DNA of 64,000 nucleotides from Sagittula sp. P11 (GTDB taxonomy: Bacteria > Pseudomonadota > Alphaproteobacteria > Rhodobacterales > Rhodobacteraceae): positions 2,824,001 to 2,888,000 of the forward strand of contig NZ_CP021913.1 of the NCBI RefSeq assembly GCF_002814095.1, read 5' to 3'. Under the pieces are notes generated by a model, which did not search any database, was not told the DNA's origin, and saw only the letters and a program-made list of their open reading frames with translations. Below are positions 15,804 through 24,043 of the stretch, in pieces. The position numbers and the translations under genes were made by a program. The first letter of the stretch is position 1; every line of letters starts with the position of its first letter.

Positions 15804-15967
15804 AGATGATTGACGCGATCGAGATCGCCTCCGCGCGCGGCGACACCAAGCTCGACAGCCAGCATTTCGTTGATGCTTATTTCGCGAGGGAAGGGTGCTC
15901 GGCCGGCGAGAATATCTTCCTCGCACCCCGTTGGTCGGCGATCCAGCTGCACAGCCGCACCGTCTGA
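15804..15967 (+). pseudogene. tniB fragment (C-terminal part), 3' side of the IS66 insertion
   Basis: In the frame continued from 12658, the sequence reads QMIDAIEIASARGDTKL, DSQHFVDAYFAREGC, and NIFLAPRWSAIQLH, ending at TGA 15965-15967. This is the helical C-terminus of TniB. Joined to the left fragment it gives RFGRCIEQMIDAIEIA without any gap. The stop is 30 bp before tniQ, the normal operon order. Confidence 0.75.
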
Positions 15968-15997
15968 ACCTTACTCCGCTGATCTGACAGGAGCCCG

Positions 15998-17848
15998 ATG
16001 ATGTCGGTTCTCGTTCCCTTCTTGCCCTTCGACCTGTGCGAAACTCCGATGTCCTTCGTCACGCGTCTTGCCGGATTCCATCTCGGCACACGGGTTGTTC
16101 CCTTCCTCCATGATATCGGCATTCGTCCGGAAGCACTTGCCGGTTGCGAGTTCGATGCCGTCGAGCAGCTCGCCGGGCTCACCGGTGCCGAGAGCGCTGC
16201 GCTCCATCGCAATTCGGCGCGCAGGATCGGGAAGCGACGGTTCGATCTGCGCGGGCATGAACTGACCGCTGAATTTTTTGCCAGCCCAGACACCGTCTTC
16301 TGCCCGGCATGTCTGCGTGAGAACGATATCGAGGCTTCCGATATCGCGACCGCTCGGCGGGGGCGCCTGGAGTGGACCTTTCGGCCTGTCTACACGTGTC
16401 CAGTTCATGGGCTCGCACTTGTCCGCCGGCGGAAGCAGCGATGGGACGATCAATTCCGCGAGCTGGCATCCATGGTGCCCGAGCGCGGAGCTGAACTGGA
16501 TCGTCTGGTTGACGATGCGGAGCAGCGGTCCGCATCGCCATTGCAGGCATATGCACTCGATCGCCTCGACGGCGCGTCCGGGCCGGAGTGGCTCGGCGGG
16601 CAAACGATGGAGCAAGCAGTGCGGAGCACAGAGATGCTCGGGATGCGCATCCAGTTCGGCGCCTCGAAGAAGCCGTCCGAAATGACGCCAGACGATTGGG
16701 ACGCGGCGGGCAGGGCCGGCTACGAAATTACATCGAGAGGGGAACCCGCAATCCGCGATGCGCTGTATCAGATGCAGGCGGAATTTCGTGGAACGAGCGG
16801 AAAACCAGGGTGCCGCAAGATCTTCGGACCGTTCTACGAATGGCTTTCCTCAACCAAGAACCGCAAGGATGCAGGCGACATTACGCGCATCTTGCGGGAC
16901 CATATCCTCGATACGATGGACGTTGCCGCCGGTCAGGCCGTTCTTGGGTGTGTGCTTGACGAGCGCCGGTTGCACAGCGTGCAGTCCCTCGCCTGTGAGA
17001 CCGGGCTTGATCCCCGGACGCTCCGGAACGTTCTCGCCGCGCGCGGCCTCATCCCGGTCGAGCAGAAAATCACTGGCCACCATGTGTTCGACGCGGAGAA
17101 AGGCCGAGAGGTCGCGGGCTCAGTCCTTCGCCTGACCCATGTCAGCGCACTCGGAAAAGCGCTGGGCTGCACGCGTCCTCTCGCGGATCAGCTCCTCGAC
17201 GAACGCCTTCTCCGCGCGATTTCAGACGGTTCGAACTCTACTGCTGGTCGGACCTGGAAAGGAGTGGACAACCGTGAGATCGAGAGATTTCTCGAAGCCC
17301 TTCGTGCCGCGGCGTGCCCGGTGGACGTCGTGCCGACGGGGATGGTCCCCATCGCCAAAGCGGCCGAGAAGGCCAAGCTTCTCAGTGTCGAGATCGTGCA
17401 CCTGATCCTCGGAGGCTTCATCGAGAAAGTCGCACGGCTCCGCGACGTGAATGGCTATTCAGCCATACTTGTCGATCCTGATGAGGTTCGTGCTCAATCG
17501 AACTCCGTTCTGGCCGGCGTGTCGGCTTCTGCCGCGTTTGGCCGCCTCAAGATCCCAAAGGCCACTGGCTGGGCACTGGTTGACCGCCGCGAATGGCCTG
17601 GGCTCCATCCGCTGGTCATCAATGGTCGGACGCGACAGCATCAGTTTTACCGTTTTTCCGAGGAGGCCGTTGCGGACTTCATGTCCGAGTTCACGACGGA
17701 AGCTCGGCTCGCAACCCAATATAATGTCGAGAGGCGGGTCGTGGTCTCTCACATAAAAAAAGCTCGGGTCCGGCCAGCGCTCGATGCCTCCGAGATCGGT
17801 GTCAGCATTTACCGAGCTGTGGATATGATTGAGCTTGAACTGACGTAG
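15998..17848 (+). CDS. tniQ: TniQ-family transposon target-selection protein
   Basis: This 616-residue protein opens with the TniQ domain: PMSFVTRLAGFHLG, then a zinc-finger-like region FCPACLREND ... YTCPVHGLALV (about residues 105-150). A long helical C-terminal half has several HTH-like stretches (for example SVQSLACETGLDPRTLRNVL and VVVSHIKKARVRPAL). TniQ proteins pick the target site for TniA/TniB-type or Tn7-like transposases. The CAGGAG ribosome site precedes ATG 15998. The gene appears intact although its tniA and tniB partners are destroyed. At 616 residues it is longer than the compact TniQ of Tn5053. Confidence 0.85.
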   Translation: MMSVLVPFLPFDLCETPMSFVTRLAGFHLGTRVVPFLHDIGIRPEALAGCEFDAVEQLAGLTGAESAALHRNSARRIGKRRFDLRGHELTAEFFASPDTVFCPACLRENDIEASDIATARRGRLEWTFRPVYTCPVHGLALVRRRKQRWDDQFRELASMVPERGAELDRLVDDAEQRSASPLQAYALDRLDGASGPEWLGGQTMEQAVRSTEMLGMRIQFGASKKPSEMTPDDWDAAGRAGYEITSRGEPAIRDALYQMQAEFRGTSGKPGCRKIFGPFYEWLSSTKNRKDAGDITRILRDHILDTMDVAAGQAVLGCVLDERRLHSVQSLACETGLDPRTLRNVLAARGLIPVEQKITGHHVFDAEKGREVAGSVLRLTHVSALGKALGCTRPLADQLLDERLLRAISDGSNSTAGRTWKGVDNREIERFLEALRAAACPVDVVPTGMVPIAKAAEKAKLLSVEIVHLILGGFIEKVARLRDVNGYSAILVDPDEVRAQSNSVLAGVSASAAFGRLKIPKATGWALVDRREWPGLHPLVINGRTRQHQFYRFSEEAVADFMSEFTTEARLATQYNVERRVVVSHIKKARVRPALDASEIGVSIYRAVDMIELELT

Positions 17849-17904
17849 CACAGGGTCACCGAGCGAGATCAGCTCGAAAGTCAGACAAGTCAGAAATTCG
17901 AACG

Positions 17905-17930
17905 AAGGCCGCCATCTTGGCGGCCTTTTT
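17905..17930 (+). terminator. terminator of tniQ
   Basis: A 9 bp perfect stem AAGGCCGCC / GGCGGCCTT with loop ATCTT is followed by a T run. It is a standard intrinsic terminator 57 bp after the tniQ stop. Confidence 0.85.
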
Positions 17931-18022
17931 GTTGTGAAAATTCGAACCCATGCGCTATATCTCTTTCAGACGCTGCCGCCCCGTTCGGTAGTCGGTATTG
18001 GCGCGCGTGATCCGAGTGGACA

Positions 18023-18044
18023 CGAATTGGTTGTCGAATGGTCA
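18023..18044 (-). repeat. right-end repeat of the Tni-type transposon
   Basis: On the minus strand this site begins TGACCATTCGACAACC. It matches the left-end site at 10385-10406 at 18 of 22 positions. A second, weaker TGACCAT site lies at 18101-18107 in the same orientation. Confidence 0.5.
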
Positions 18045-18190
18045 AATCGTTGGATTTCGCGGTTTTACGCTACCAAAATTCAATGACTTAGCGGTGGTCT
18101 ATGGTCATTTTATGCTGGTCGCTTCAGTGTGGCGTGCCACGCCGCATGACCTAACCGTCTCAAAAGGCCATTTTGCCTGAGAAGATGAAG

Positions 18191-18221
18191 AAACGGCCCC
18201 GGGGAGTACCCGAGGCCGTTT
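18191..18221. terminator. strong GC hairpin, possible terminator
   Basis: AAACGGCC and GGCCGTTT pair perfectly around an inner CGGG/CCCG stem, with A-rich flank before it. It lies just outside the transposon right end and may be the displaced terminator of nrdJ. Confidence 0.5.
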
Positions 18222-18433
18222 GCATGTCGCGCTGTGACGATGCCTGGTGGTGCGGTCCGGGATCGGCACGACGAGCCGGACAGGTATTGATGCGTTCTGC
18301 ATTTCCATGACCGGGTAAACAACATGCTGTCGGCACTGGACTGTCTCTGCCTGTCCTGTATTGATGGCCGCCGAAGCGGTCCGGGTTTGTCCGGAAACCG
18401 TGGAAAAGACCTATCAAATCTGTGGGAGGAAAC

Positions 18434-19522
18434 ATGGATCGTCGTTCTTTCATTCGCCGTGGTGCCCTGGCAGGCGCCGGTGCCGCAGCGCTGGCCAGCC
18501 CGGCCGTCGCGCAGGACCGTATCACCTGGCGCATGGTCACCACCTGGCCGAAGAATTTCCCCGGTCTCGGTGTCGGCGCGCAGCGCCTGGCAGACCGGAT
18601 CACCGCCGCTTCGGGCGGCCGTCTGACCGTGCAGGTCTATGCCGCCGGCGAGATGGTGCCGCCGCTGCAGTCGCTGGATGCCGTGATCGACGGCACCGCC
18701 GAGATGAGCCACGGCGCCGCCTACTACTGGCAGAACAAGTCCACCGCGTTGAACTACTTCACCGGCGTGCCCTACGGCATGACCTCGCAGGAGCTGGGCG
18801 GCTGGGTGCGTCACCTGGGCGGACAGGAGCTGTGGGACGAGGTCTATGACCAGTTCGGCGTGCAGGCCTTCCTGTCGGGCAACACCGGCACCCAGGCGGG
18901 CGGCTGGTTCCGCGACGAGCTGACCGGTCTCGACAGCCTCAAGGGCGTGCGCTTCCGCACCCCCGGCCTCGGCGGTCGTGTCTGGGAAAAGCTCGGCGCC
19001 ACCGTGACCAACATGGCAGCGGGCGAAATCTTCCAGGCGCTGCAGTCGGGCGCGCTGGACGCGGCCGAATTCGTCGGCCCCTACAACGACCTGGCGCTCG
19101 GCTTCCACCAGGTGGCGAAGAACTACTACTTCCCGTCCTTCGTGGAGCCGGGTCTCGCGACCGAGCTGGTGGTGGACAAGGCCAAGTACCAGGAACTGCC
19201 GGAAGACCTGCAGGCCCTCGTCCGCGATGTCTGCCAGGCCGAGTACGACATGGTCGCCTCGGACTTCGTGGCGAACGACCCGCGCGCGCTGAAGACCCTT
19301 GTCGAGGAGCACGGCGTGCAGGTGCGCCAGTTCCCCGAGGAGATCCTCGAAGCGGGTGCAAAGGCGTCGATGGAGATCATCGCGGAGCTGCGCGACAGCG
19401 GCGACGAGATGACCCGCAAGGTCACCGAGCACTTCATCGAATCGCTGAACATGATGCGCACCCGTACCGAGGGCAACGACCTGAGCTTTGTCCAGGCGCG
19501 GGCGAAGTACTTCACCCTCTGA
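18434..19522 (+). CDS. TRAP transporter substrate-binding protein, DctP family
   Basis: The 362-residue protein is the periplasmic receptor of a TRAP transporter. The N-terminus MDRRSFIRRGALAGAGAAAL has the twin-arginine motif and signal cleavage near AVAQ. Family features include the KNFPGLGVGAQRLADRI segment, GVRFRTPGLGG and a NMAAGEIFQALQSGALDAAE stretch that forms part of the acid-binding site. The sequence resembles receptors for keto acids or mannitol-like acids (TakP branch), but the ligand is inference. ATG 18434 follows GGGAGGA. The gene is convergent with dctQM, separated by a bidirectional terminator. Confidence 0.88.
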   Translation: MDRRSFIRRGALAGAGAAALASPAVAQDRITWRMVTTWPKNFPGLGVGAQRLADRITAASGGRLTVQVYAAGEMVPPLQSLDAVIDGTAEMSHGAAYYWQNKSTALNYFTGVPYGMTSQELGGWVRHLGGQELWDEVYDQFGVQAFLSGNTGTQAGGWFRDELTGLDSLKGVRFRTPGLGGRVWEKLGATVTNMAAGEIFQALQSGALDAAEFVGPYNDLALGFHQVAKNYYFPSFVEPGLATELVVDKAKYQELPEDLQALVRDVCQAEYDMVASDFVANDPRALKTLVEEHGVQVRQFPEEILEAGAKASMEIIAELRDSGDEMTRKVTEHFIESLNMMRTRTEGNDLSFVQARAKYFTL

Positions 19523-19546
19523 GCGATTTCCGCTTCGGAAAAACGA

Positions 19547-19577
19547 AAGGGCCCGGACGATGTCCGGGCCCTTCTTG
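19547..19577. terminator. bidirectional terminator between dctP and dctM
   Basis: A 12 bp perfect stem AAGGGCCCGGAC / GTCCGGGCCCTT with a 3-base loop lies between two convergent stop codons. An A-rich sequence precedes it and CTT follows. Confidence 0.85.
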
Positions 19578-19603
19578 CATGTGCGGCGCTGGTCGCGCCC
19601 GGC

Positions 19604-20995
19604 TCAGCCCGCGATGACGCTGGGCAGCCAGGTGACCACTTCCGGGAAGACGAAGAGCAGCGCAATCGCCAGGATCTGCAGCAGCACGAAGGGCATGATG
19701 CCCTTGTAGATGGCCGAGGTCGGCACGCTGTCGGGCGCCACGCCGCGCAGGTAGAACAGCGCGAAGCCAAAGGGCGGCGTCAGGAAGGACGTCTGCAGGT
19801 TCACGCCCACCATCACGCCCAGCCAGACCGGGCTGATGTCCATCGCCAGGAGGACCGGCGCGGTGATCGGGATCACGATGAAGATGATCTCGAACGTGTC
19901 GAGGATGAAGCCCAGCACGAACATGATCGCCATGACGGCGGCCACTGCCATCAGCGGACCACCGGGCAGGCCGGTCAGGAACTCGTGCACGAGGTTGTCG
20001 CCGCCCATCATCCGGAACACGACCGAGAAGACCGCGGCGCCGAAGAGGATGATGAAGACCATGCTGGTGATGGTGGCGGTCTGGATCGCCGTCTCGTGCA
20101 GGATCTTCAGCGACAGCTTCCAGCGCAGGGCGGCCAGCAGGGTGGCGCCCACTGCGCCCACGGAGGCCGCTTCGGTCGGCGTCGCGATGCCGCCGAGGAT
20201 CGAACCCAGAACCGCCAGGATCAGCAGCAGCGGCGGCAGGAGCGCGGTGAATATCTCGCGCTTCAACCCGGCCTTTTCCTCGGGCGGGACGGGGGTTGCG
20301 GGGCAGCTTTCCGGGTCGGCGATGGCCTTGAAGATCACGTAGCCGATGTAGAGCACCACCAGCAGCACGCCCGGCAGCATGGCCCCGGCAAAGAGGTCGC
20401 CGACCGAGACCGGGCTGGGGGCGAAGTTGCCCTTGGCCATCTGGACCTGGGCGTTGATCCCCGAGAGCATGTCGCCCATGAAGATCAGCACGGTCGACGG
20501 CGGGATGATCTGGCCCAGCGTGCCGGAGGCGCAGATCACGCCCGTGGCCAGCGTCGGCTTGTAGCCCGCGCGCATCATGGCGGGCAGCGAGATCAGGCCC
20601 ATGGTGACCACGGTTGCGCCCACGACGCCGGTGGAGGCCGCGAGCATGGCGCCCACGATCACCACGGAAATCGCAAGGCCGCCGCGCATGTTGCCGAAGA
20701 GCTTGCCCATGGTCATGAGGAGCTGCTCGGCGATCTGCGATCGTTCGAGCATGACCCCCATGAAGACGAAGAGGGGCACCGCCACCAGCACCTCGTTGGT
20801 CATGTAGCCGATGTAGCGGTTCGGCAGGGAGCCGAAGTTGGAGGGGTCGAACACCCCGTAGTACATGCCCACCAAGCCGAAGATCAGCGAGGTCCCCGCG
20901 AGGGTGAAGGCCACCGGGAAGCCCATCAGCAGGAAGCCGATGATGCCTACGAACATGAGGCCGGAGAGGAGTTCTCCGATCAGGACGGGATCCAT
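19604..20995 (-). CDS. dctM: TRAP transporter large permease DctM
   Basis: The 463-residue polytopic protein is the ion-driven permease subunit of a TRAP system. Landmarks are FLLMGFPVAFTLAG, VPLFVFMGVMLERS, GVVGATVVTMGLISLP, GTLGQIIPPSTVLIFMGD and MQTSFLTPPFGFAL-like NLQTSFLTPPFGFALF. About 12 membrane segments are visible. Its ATG overlaps the dctQ stop by one base (TGATG). The convergent dctP gene is the likely partner receptor. Confidence 0.9.
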   Translation of the reverse strand: MDPVLIGELLSGLMFVGIIGFLLMGFPVAFTLAGTSLIFGLVGMYYGVFDPSNFGSLPNRYIGYMTNEVLVAVPLFVFMGVMLERSQIAEQLLMTMGKLFGNMRGGLAISVVIVGAMLAASTGVVGATVVTMGLISLPAMMRAGYKPTLATGVICASGTLGQIIPPSTVLIFMGDMLSGINAQVQMAKGNFAPSPVSVGDLFAGAMLPGVLLVVLYIGYVIFKAIADPESCPATPVPPEEKAGLKREIFTALLPPLLLILAVLGSILGGIATPTEAASVGAVGATLLAALRWKLSLKILHETAIQTATITSMVFIILFGAAVFSVVFRMMGGDNLVHEFLTGLPGGPLMAVAAVMAIMFVLGFILDTFEIIFIVIPITAPVLLAMDISPVWLGVMVGVNLQTSFLTPPFGFALFYLRGVAPDSVPTSAIYKGIMPFVLLQILAIALLFVFPEVVTWLPSVIAG

Positions 20996-21570
20996 CAGAC
21001 GGCCTCCGTGGGATGGGTTGGATCTTCGGTGCGGGTGTAGCGGATGCGTTCGGGAACCAGGTCCTCGCGGCCCGCAAGCATCAGGATCGAGCGCAGGATC
21101 ATCGCCAGCCCCTGCAATGCGATCAGCGCGGCGAAGACAAGGATGAAGGTCTTCAGCACGTAGAGCCCGGGCATGCCGCCGACGTTGGCGGAGCCTTCGC
21201 CGTAGCTCCAGGACCGCTGCACGAAGGGCCACGCGTAGGTCCAGACAACCCACATGGAGGGGAAGAGGAAGACGAGCACGCCCACCAGGTCGATCACCGC
21301 TTTCTTCTGCGGAGAGGCCGGGCGGTAGAAGATGTCGACGCGCACGTGGTTGTCGCGCAGCAGTGCGTAGCCCGCGACCGCGGTGAACATCGCGCCGTTG
21401 AGCCAGATGTAGAGATCCTGCATCCAGACGTGGCTGACGGCGAAGACATACCGCTGTACCACGACGGTGAAGCAGACGAGCACGATGCCGACCGACAGCC
21501 AGGACACGACCGTCCCGACGAAGGCGTTGATCGCGCAGATGATGGCGGCCATGCGCCCAATGAATTTCAC
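20995..21570 (-). CDS. dctQ: TRAP transporter small permease DctQ
   Basis: This 191-residue protein has four hydrophobic segments and the DctQ pattern (SWLSVGIVLVCFTVVVQRY, VWMQDLYIWLNGAMF, RDNHVRVDIFYR). It starts at GTG 21570 with a GGAGGA ribosome site six bases upstream; no ATG fits the conserved N-terminus as well. It is co-transcribed with dctM. Confidence 0.87.
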   Translation of the reverse strand: MKFIGRMAAIICAINAFVGTVVSWLSVGIVLVCFTVVVQRYVFAVSHVWMQDLYIWLNGAMFTAVAGYALLRDNHVRVDIFYRPASPQKKAVIDLVGVLVFLFPSMWVVWTYAWPFVQRSWSYGEGSANVGGMPGLYVLKTFILVFAALIALQGLAMILRSILMLAGREDLVPERIRYTRTEDPTHPTEAV

Positions 21571-22388
21571 GCTGCGTCCTCCTTCTGAGGGCCGGGAAAA
21601 CCACCCGGCGGTACGGCGTTCTATCCCGACCACAAGGGGGAAGTCCAAGCGGTCTCGGCCGGGAATGTCGCATTTCGGCAGGAAAAATGCGCAACTCCGG
21701 GTCTGTTGAGGGGGCTTGGGGCCTCGGTCCCTTGGCGAACCGGTCTGCCGGGTGCCTCGGGAGACCTGGGCCTGGTCCTTAGGGCGGAGGGAGGATGGTG
21801 CCGGAGTGCCAGTTCCGCTGCACATCACGGCCATCCGCGCCCGAGGCAGCATAGAGGGTAAGCGGCAGGGAGCGGACTTGCGGGACCGTCGCGCGGTTGG
21901 CGGTCAATCAGCCTGCGCATTTCGCCGCGGACGGCCCGAAGCCAAATTTCACCGCGTTTACCGAAGGCTGCTGCGCAGCCAACTATCGCGGGCATCGGCG
22001 TCGGGGTGTGTTCTGGACTCCCCGCATATAGGCTGATGGCGTGCCCCTGCCTTCCCCGGCGGGAACAGATCATCACTCGTCTTTACGGTGCCGGTCAGGA
22101 AACCGGGCGCGTTTTCCATCGCGTAGCTGAACGGCCTCGGGGAATTGGGATTGATCGCGATTGTCATGCGCATGGCAAGAAGATCGCCTGTGTCGATCAC
22201 CAGCCCGAACCATAGGGCATCGGCAGGAGAGCCAATACCGATCATCGGGATGATCGCAGCCGTCGTGACGATCATCAGGACGTTGCACACGAAGGGTCCA
22301 GGATTGTTCGGCATGTCCGGCTTTGCGGCGGGCTCGGTGTCACGCCCCGGCGCTTTTAGGCAATGCCCCGGTAAGAGGACACTGGAAC
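21571..22388. other. 818 bp stretch without a convincing gene
   Basis: This region carries the dctQM promoter and mixed-composition sequence. Only one minus-strand frame (21958-22314) shows any protein-like character. I see no repeats, RNA gene or insertion sequence here. Confidence 0.5.
21958..22314 (-). CDS. hypothetical protein, doubtful
   Basis: The 118-residue frame has one hydrophobic stretch (VCNVLMIVTTAAIIPMIGIG) but no recognisable family and no clear Shine-Dalgarno sequence. The C-terminal third looks unlike protein (Arg/His/Asp scatter). It may be a degraded gene or a chance frame. Confidence 0.25.
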   Translation of the reverse strand: MPNNPGPFVCNVLMIVTTAAIIPMIGIGSPADALWFGLVIDTGDLLAMRMTIAINPNSPRPFSYAMENAPGFLTGTVKTSDDLFPPGKAGARHQPICGESRTHPDADARDSWLRSSLR

Positions 22389-23252
22389 TCAGGTGCGCAC
22401 ATCCACCGCGACATCAAGGCCGAGAAAGTCCCCGTTCCGGCCGCTGAAGCTGCCCGATACCGGCGAGATCTGGTGGATGTTGCGGGCCACCGCGACGGGG
22501 ATCAGGTTGGCAGAGCCGACGGACCTGTTGGTCGGATCGAAGGGGGTCCAGCCGGCGCCGGGGATGAAGACTTCGGTCCAGGCGTGGGTCGCCCCCGTAT
22601 CCGTGGACCCGGCAAGCTCGCCGCCGGGGTTGAACAGGTAGCCCGAAACGAGCCGCGCGGCGAGGCCCAGGGTCCGGACCGCTTCGGCAAAGAGCACGGC
22701 GAAGTCGCGGCAGGTGCCCCAGCCGCGGTCCAGCGTCTCGAGCGGTCCCTGCGTGCCCTCTGTCTCCCGGCTCTGGTAGCGGATGTCGCGGGTGATCGTG
22801 TTGCTGATGTCCTTGAGCAGCGCCAGCGTATCCGTCGGATGCGCCGCCACGAGGGACTCTGCCCAGTCGCGCAGGCGATGCTTGGCGTCCCAGCACTGCG
22901 GCGCCGGGAGCGCACCGAGATCGGTCACCTCGTCCGGTGAATAGGTAAAGGGATAGGACGCGGCCGAGGCGGCGATGGGAAAGACCGGCCAGACCGGCGC
23001 GCGCAGGTCGACCTCCATCCTCGCCGTGATCTCGAGCATACGCGCCGGGGTGGGGAAGACCGCCGAGGCGACGGCATTGCCGGCGACATCGTGCGACCAG
23101 TCGAGGACCGGCTCGGGCCGGATGTCGAGGGCGAATGACACGAGGCTGAGGTCGCGGGTCTCCCGCGGGCGCAGCATCAGCTGGTGTCGTCCGAGGGCGA
23201 TGTCCTGCCGGAAAGTGTAGCGCGTCACGTGGGTGATCGTCAGCTGGGTCAT
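22389..23252 (-). CDS. transglutaminase-like cysteine protease-fold protein
   Basis: This 287-residue protein has the bacterial transglutaminase N-domain (ITHVTRYTFRQDIALGRHQL, LMLRPRETRDL) followed by the papain-like core. The core triad is intact: Cys in GWGTCRDFAVLF (about residue 178), His in THAWTEVFIPG (about 222) and Asp in WTPFDPTN (about 237). Members of this family are thought to cleave or crosslink peptide bonds; the substrate is unknown. It is the last gene of a minus-strand operon and starts five bases after the small zinc-finger gene. Confidence 0.88.
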   Translation of the reverse strand: MTQLTITHVTRYTFRQDIALGRHQLMLRPRETRDLSLVSFALDIRPEPVLDWSHDVAGNAVASAVFPTPARMLEITARMEVDLRAPVWPVFPIAASAASYPFTYSPDEVTDLGALPAPQCWDAKHRLRDWAESLVAAHPTDTLALLKDISNTITRDIRYQSRETEGTQGPLETLDRGWGTCRDFAVLFAEAVRTLGLAARLVSGYLFNPGGELAGSTDTGATHAWTEVFIPGAGWTPFDPTNRSVGSANLIPVAVARNIHQISPVSGSFSGRNGDFLGLDVAVDVRT

Positions 23253-23257
23253 GGGGG

Positions 23258-23473
23258 CTAGGAGGTCCGGCTGCCGCGTTGACGCCCTGTCGAGACAGCG
23301 CTGCGGACGCCGCTGCGCCATTCGGTCTTGCCCTTGCAGCGCCTGCAGATGCGTTCGCCGAACCCTTCGCTGGGAAAGGTGCCTTGGCAGCATAGGCACT
23401 TGCGGTCCGCCTGGACGTCTGCGGCCGACCGCGCTGTACGGTCGTCCGACCGAGTGTCACGCGTTACGGTCAT
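23258..23473 (-). CDS. small zinc-finger-like protein
   Basis: The 71-residue protein has two CxxC pairs in RKCLCCQGTFPSEGFGERIC and RRCKG, the form of a small zinc-binding knuckle, within a basic sequence. Its ATG overlaps the stop of the upstream 96-residue gene (ATGA). Sequences of this CLCC...GERICRRC type occur as small uncharacterised proteins in Rhodobacteraceae, as far as I recall. Its function is unknown; the coupling to a transglutaminase gene is the main clue. Confidence 0.65.
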   Translation of the reverse strand: MTVTRDTRSDDRTARSAADVQADRKCLCCQGTFPSEGFGERICRRCKGKTEWRSGVRSAVSTGRQRGSRTS

Positions 23474-23760
23474 ATGGCGTCCTCGTGGCGCGTCACGCCC
23501 GGTACGTCAGCGATGGCCCGCGTGATGAGCAGACGGATGCGCAGGTCCGAGGGGTTTTCGATCAGGCCTTCACGCTCCAGGAAGGAGTGCCATTGTTCCC
23601 TGACCACGGCGCAATCGTGCGAGGGATCGGTGAGCATCTGGAGCGCAAGATCGTCGAGGTGCCCCCAGTCGTCCGCGCTGTCGGGATGCGGGTCCGCCGC
23701 GGCGACGGCGGGCGCGCTCATGAAAAATCGGGTGTCGAGCGCGATCAGATCACCGGTCAT
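23470..23760 (-). CDS. conserved hypothetical protein (96 residues)
   Basis: The protein begins MTGDLIALDTRFF and contains an acidic helical core (DDWGHLDDLALQMLTDPSHD) with a basic C-terminal helix (LRIRLLITRAIADVPG). I do not recognise the family. It is translationally coupled to the zinc-finger gene downstream and belongs to the transglutaminase operon. Confidence 0.5.
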   Translation of the reverse strand: MTGDLIALDTRFFMSAPAVAAADPHPDSADDWGHLDDLALQMLTDPSHDCAVVREQWHSFLEREGLIENPSDLRIRLLITRAIADVPGVTRHEDAI

Positions 23761-23812
23761 TCCGGCACCGGCCCGCGGGCTGTCGGCGCGTTCAGGCGCG
23801 CGCGGACGGGTC

Positions 23813-24043
23813 TCACTCGCCAATGCCCGGACGCGGGCTTCCCGGTCGCGGGCCATCCCCCACGGACATCGGGTCCGATGCGGAAGGCTGGCGCCCGAGG
23901 TGCGATGTCCGGCTTTGCCCGGAGGCGGGCGGAGACACACTGTAGAGGGTGCGTATCTCTGCGTCCGAGACCCCGTCCGCCAGCATGATGAGCTGGATCA
24001 TCGGGTCTGCAAGCATCTGCTCGACGAAGCGGTTGGGCAGCAT
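23813..24043 (-). CDS. small hypothetical protein
   Basis: The frame from ATG 24043 gives 76 residues, MLPNRFVEQMLADPMIQLIM followed by LADGVSDAEIRTLYSV, an alpha-helical start and a disordered Pro/Ser tail. An alternative start at 24277 with a good AAGGAG site (24286-24291) would give 154 residues, but the added part looks non-conserved. The family is not recognised. It lies between the two transglutaminase-like genes on the same strand. Confidence 0.45.
   Translation of the reverse strand: MLPNRFVEQMLADPMIQLIMLADGVSDAEIRTLYSVSPPASGQSRTSHLGRQPSASDPMSVGDGPRPGSPRPGIGE

Larger units (their letters stand above)
10365..18174. mobile_element. remnant of a TniABQ-type (Tn5053/Tn7-like) transposon
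   Basis: The island between nrdJ and the TRAP gene contains an intact tniQ, a split and truncated tniB, two insertion sequences and a decayed zinc-finger gene. Near the left edge, TGACCATT at 10385 begins a 22-base site. A site on the opposite strand at 18023-18044 matches it at 18 of 22 positions by hand comparison. A further TGACCAT lies at 18101-18107 on the minus strand. AATGGCCT followed by GAGA occurs at 10373-10384 and, inverted, at 18158-18172. Such inverted, asymmetrically spaced repeats are how TnsB/TniA-type ends look. The outer termini and target duplication could not be fixed, so these boundaries are approximate. Confidence 0.6.
17849..18433. other. intergenic stretch holding the transposon right end
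   Basis: No credible gene lies here. In order it contains a tniQ terminator, an AT-richer segment with repeated ATGGTCA motifs that match the inverted left-end repeat, a strong hairpin at 18191-18221, and the promoter region of the TRAP binding-protein gene. The hairpin probably belonged to the original nrdJ downstream region. Confidence 0.5.

Noticed and set aside
17998-18180. A 60-codon frame near the transposon right end
   Set aside because: Its sequence is made of the end repeats and has no protein-like character or ribosome site.
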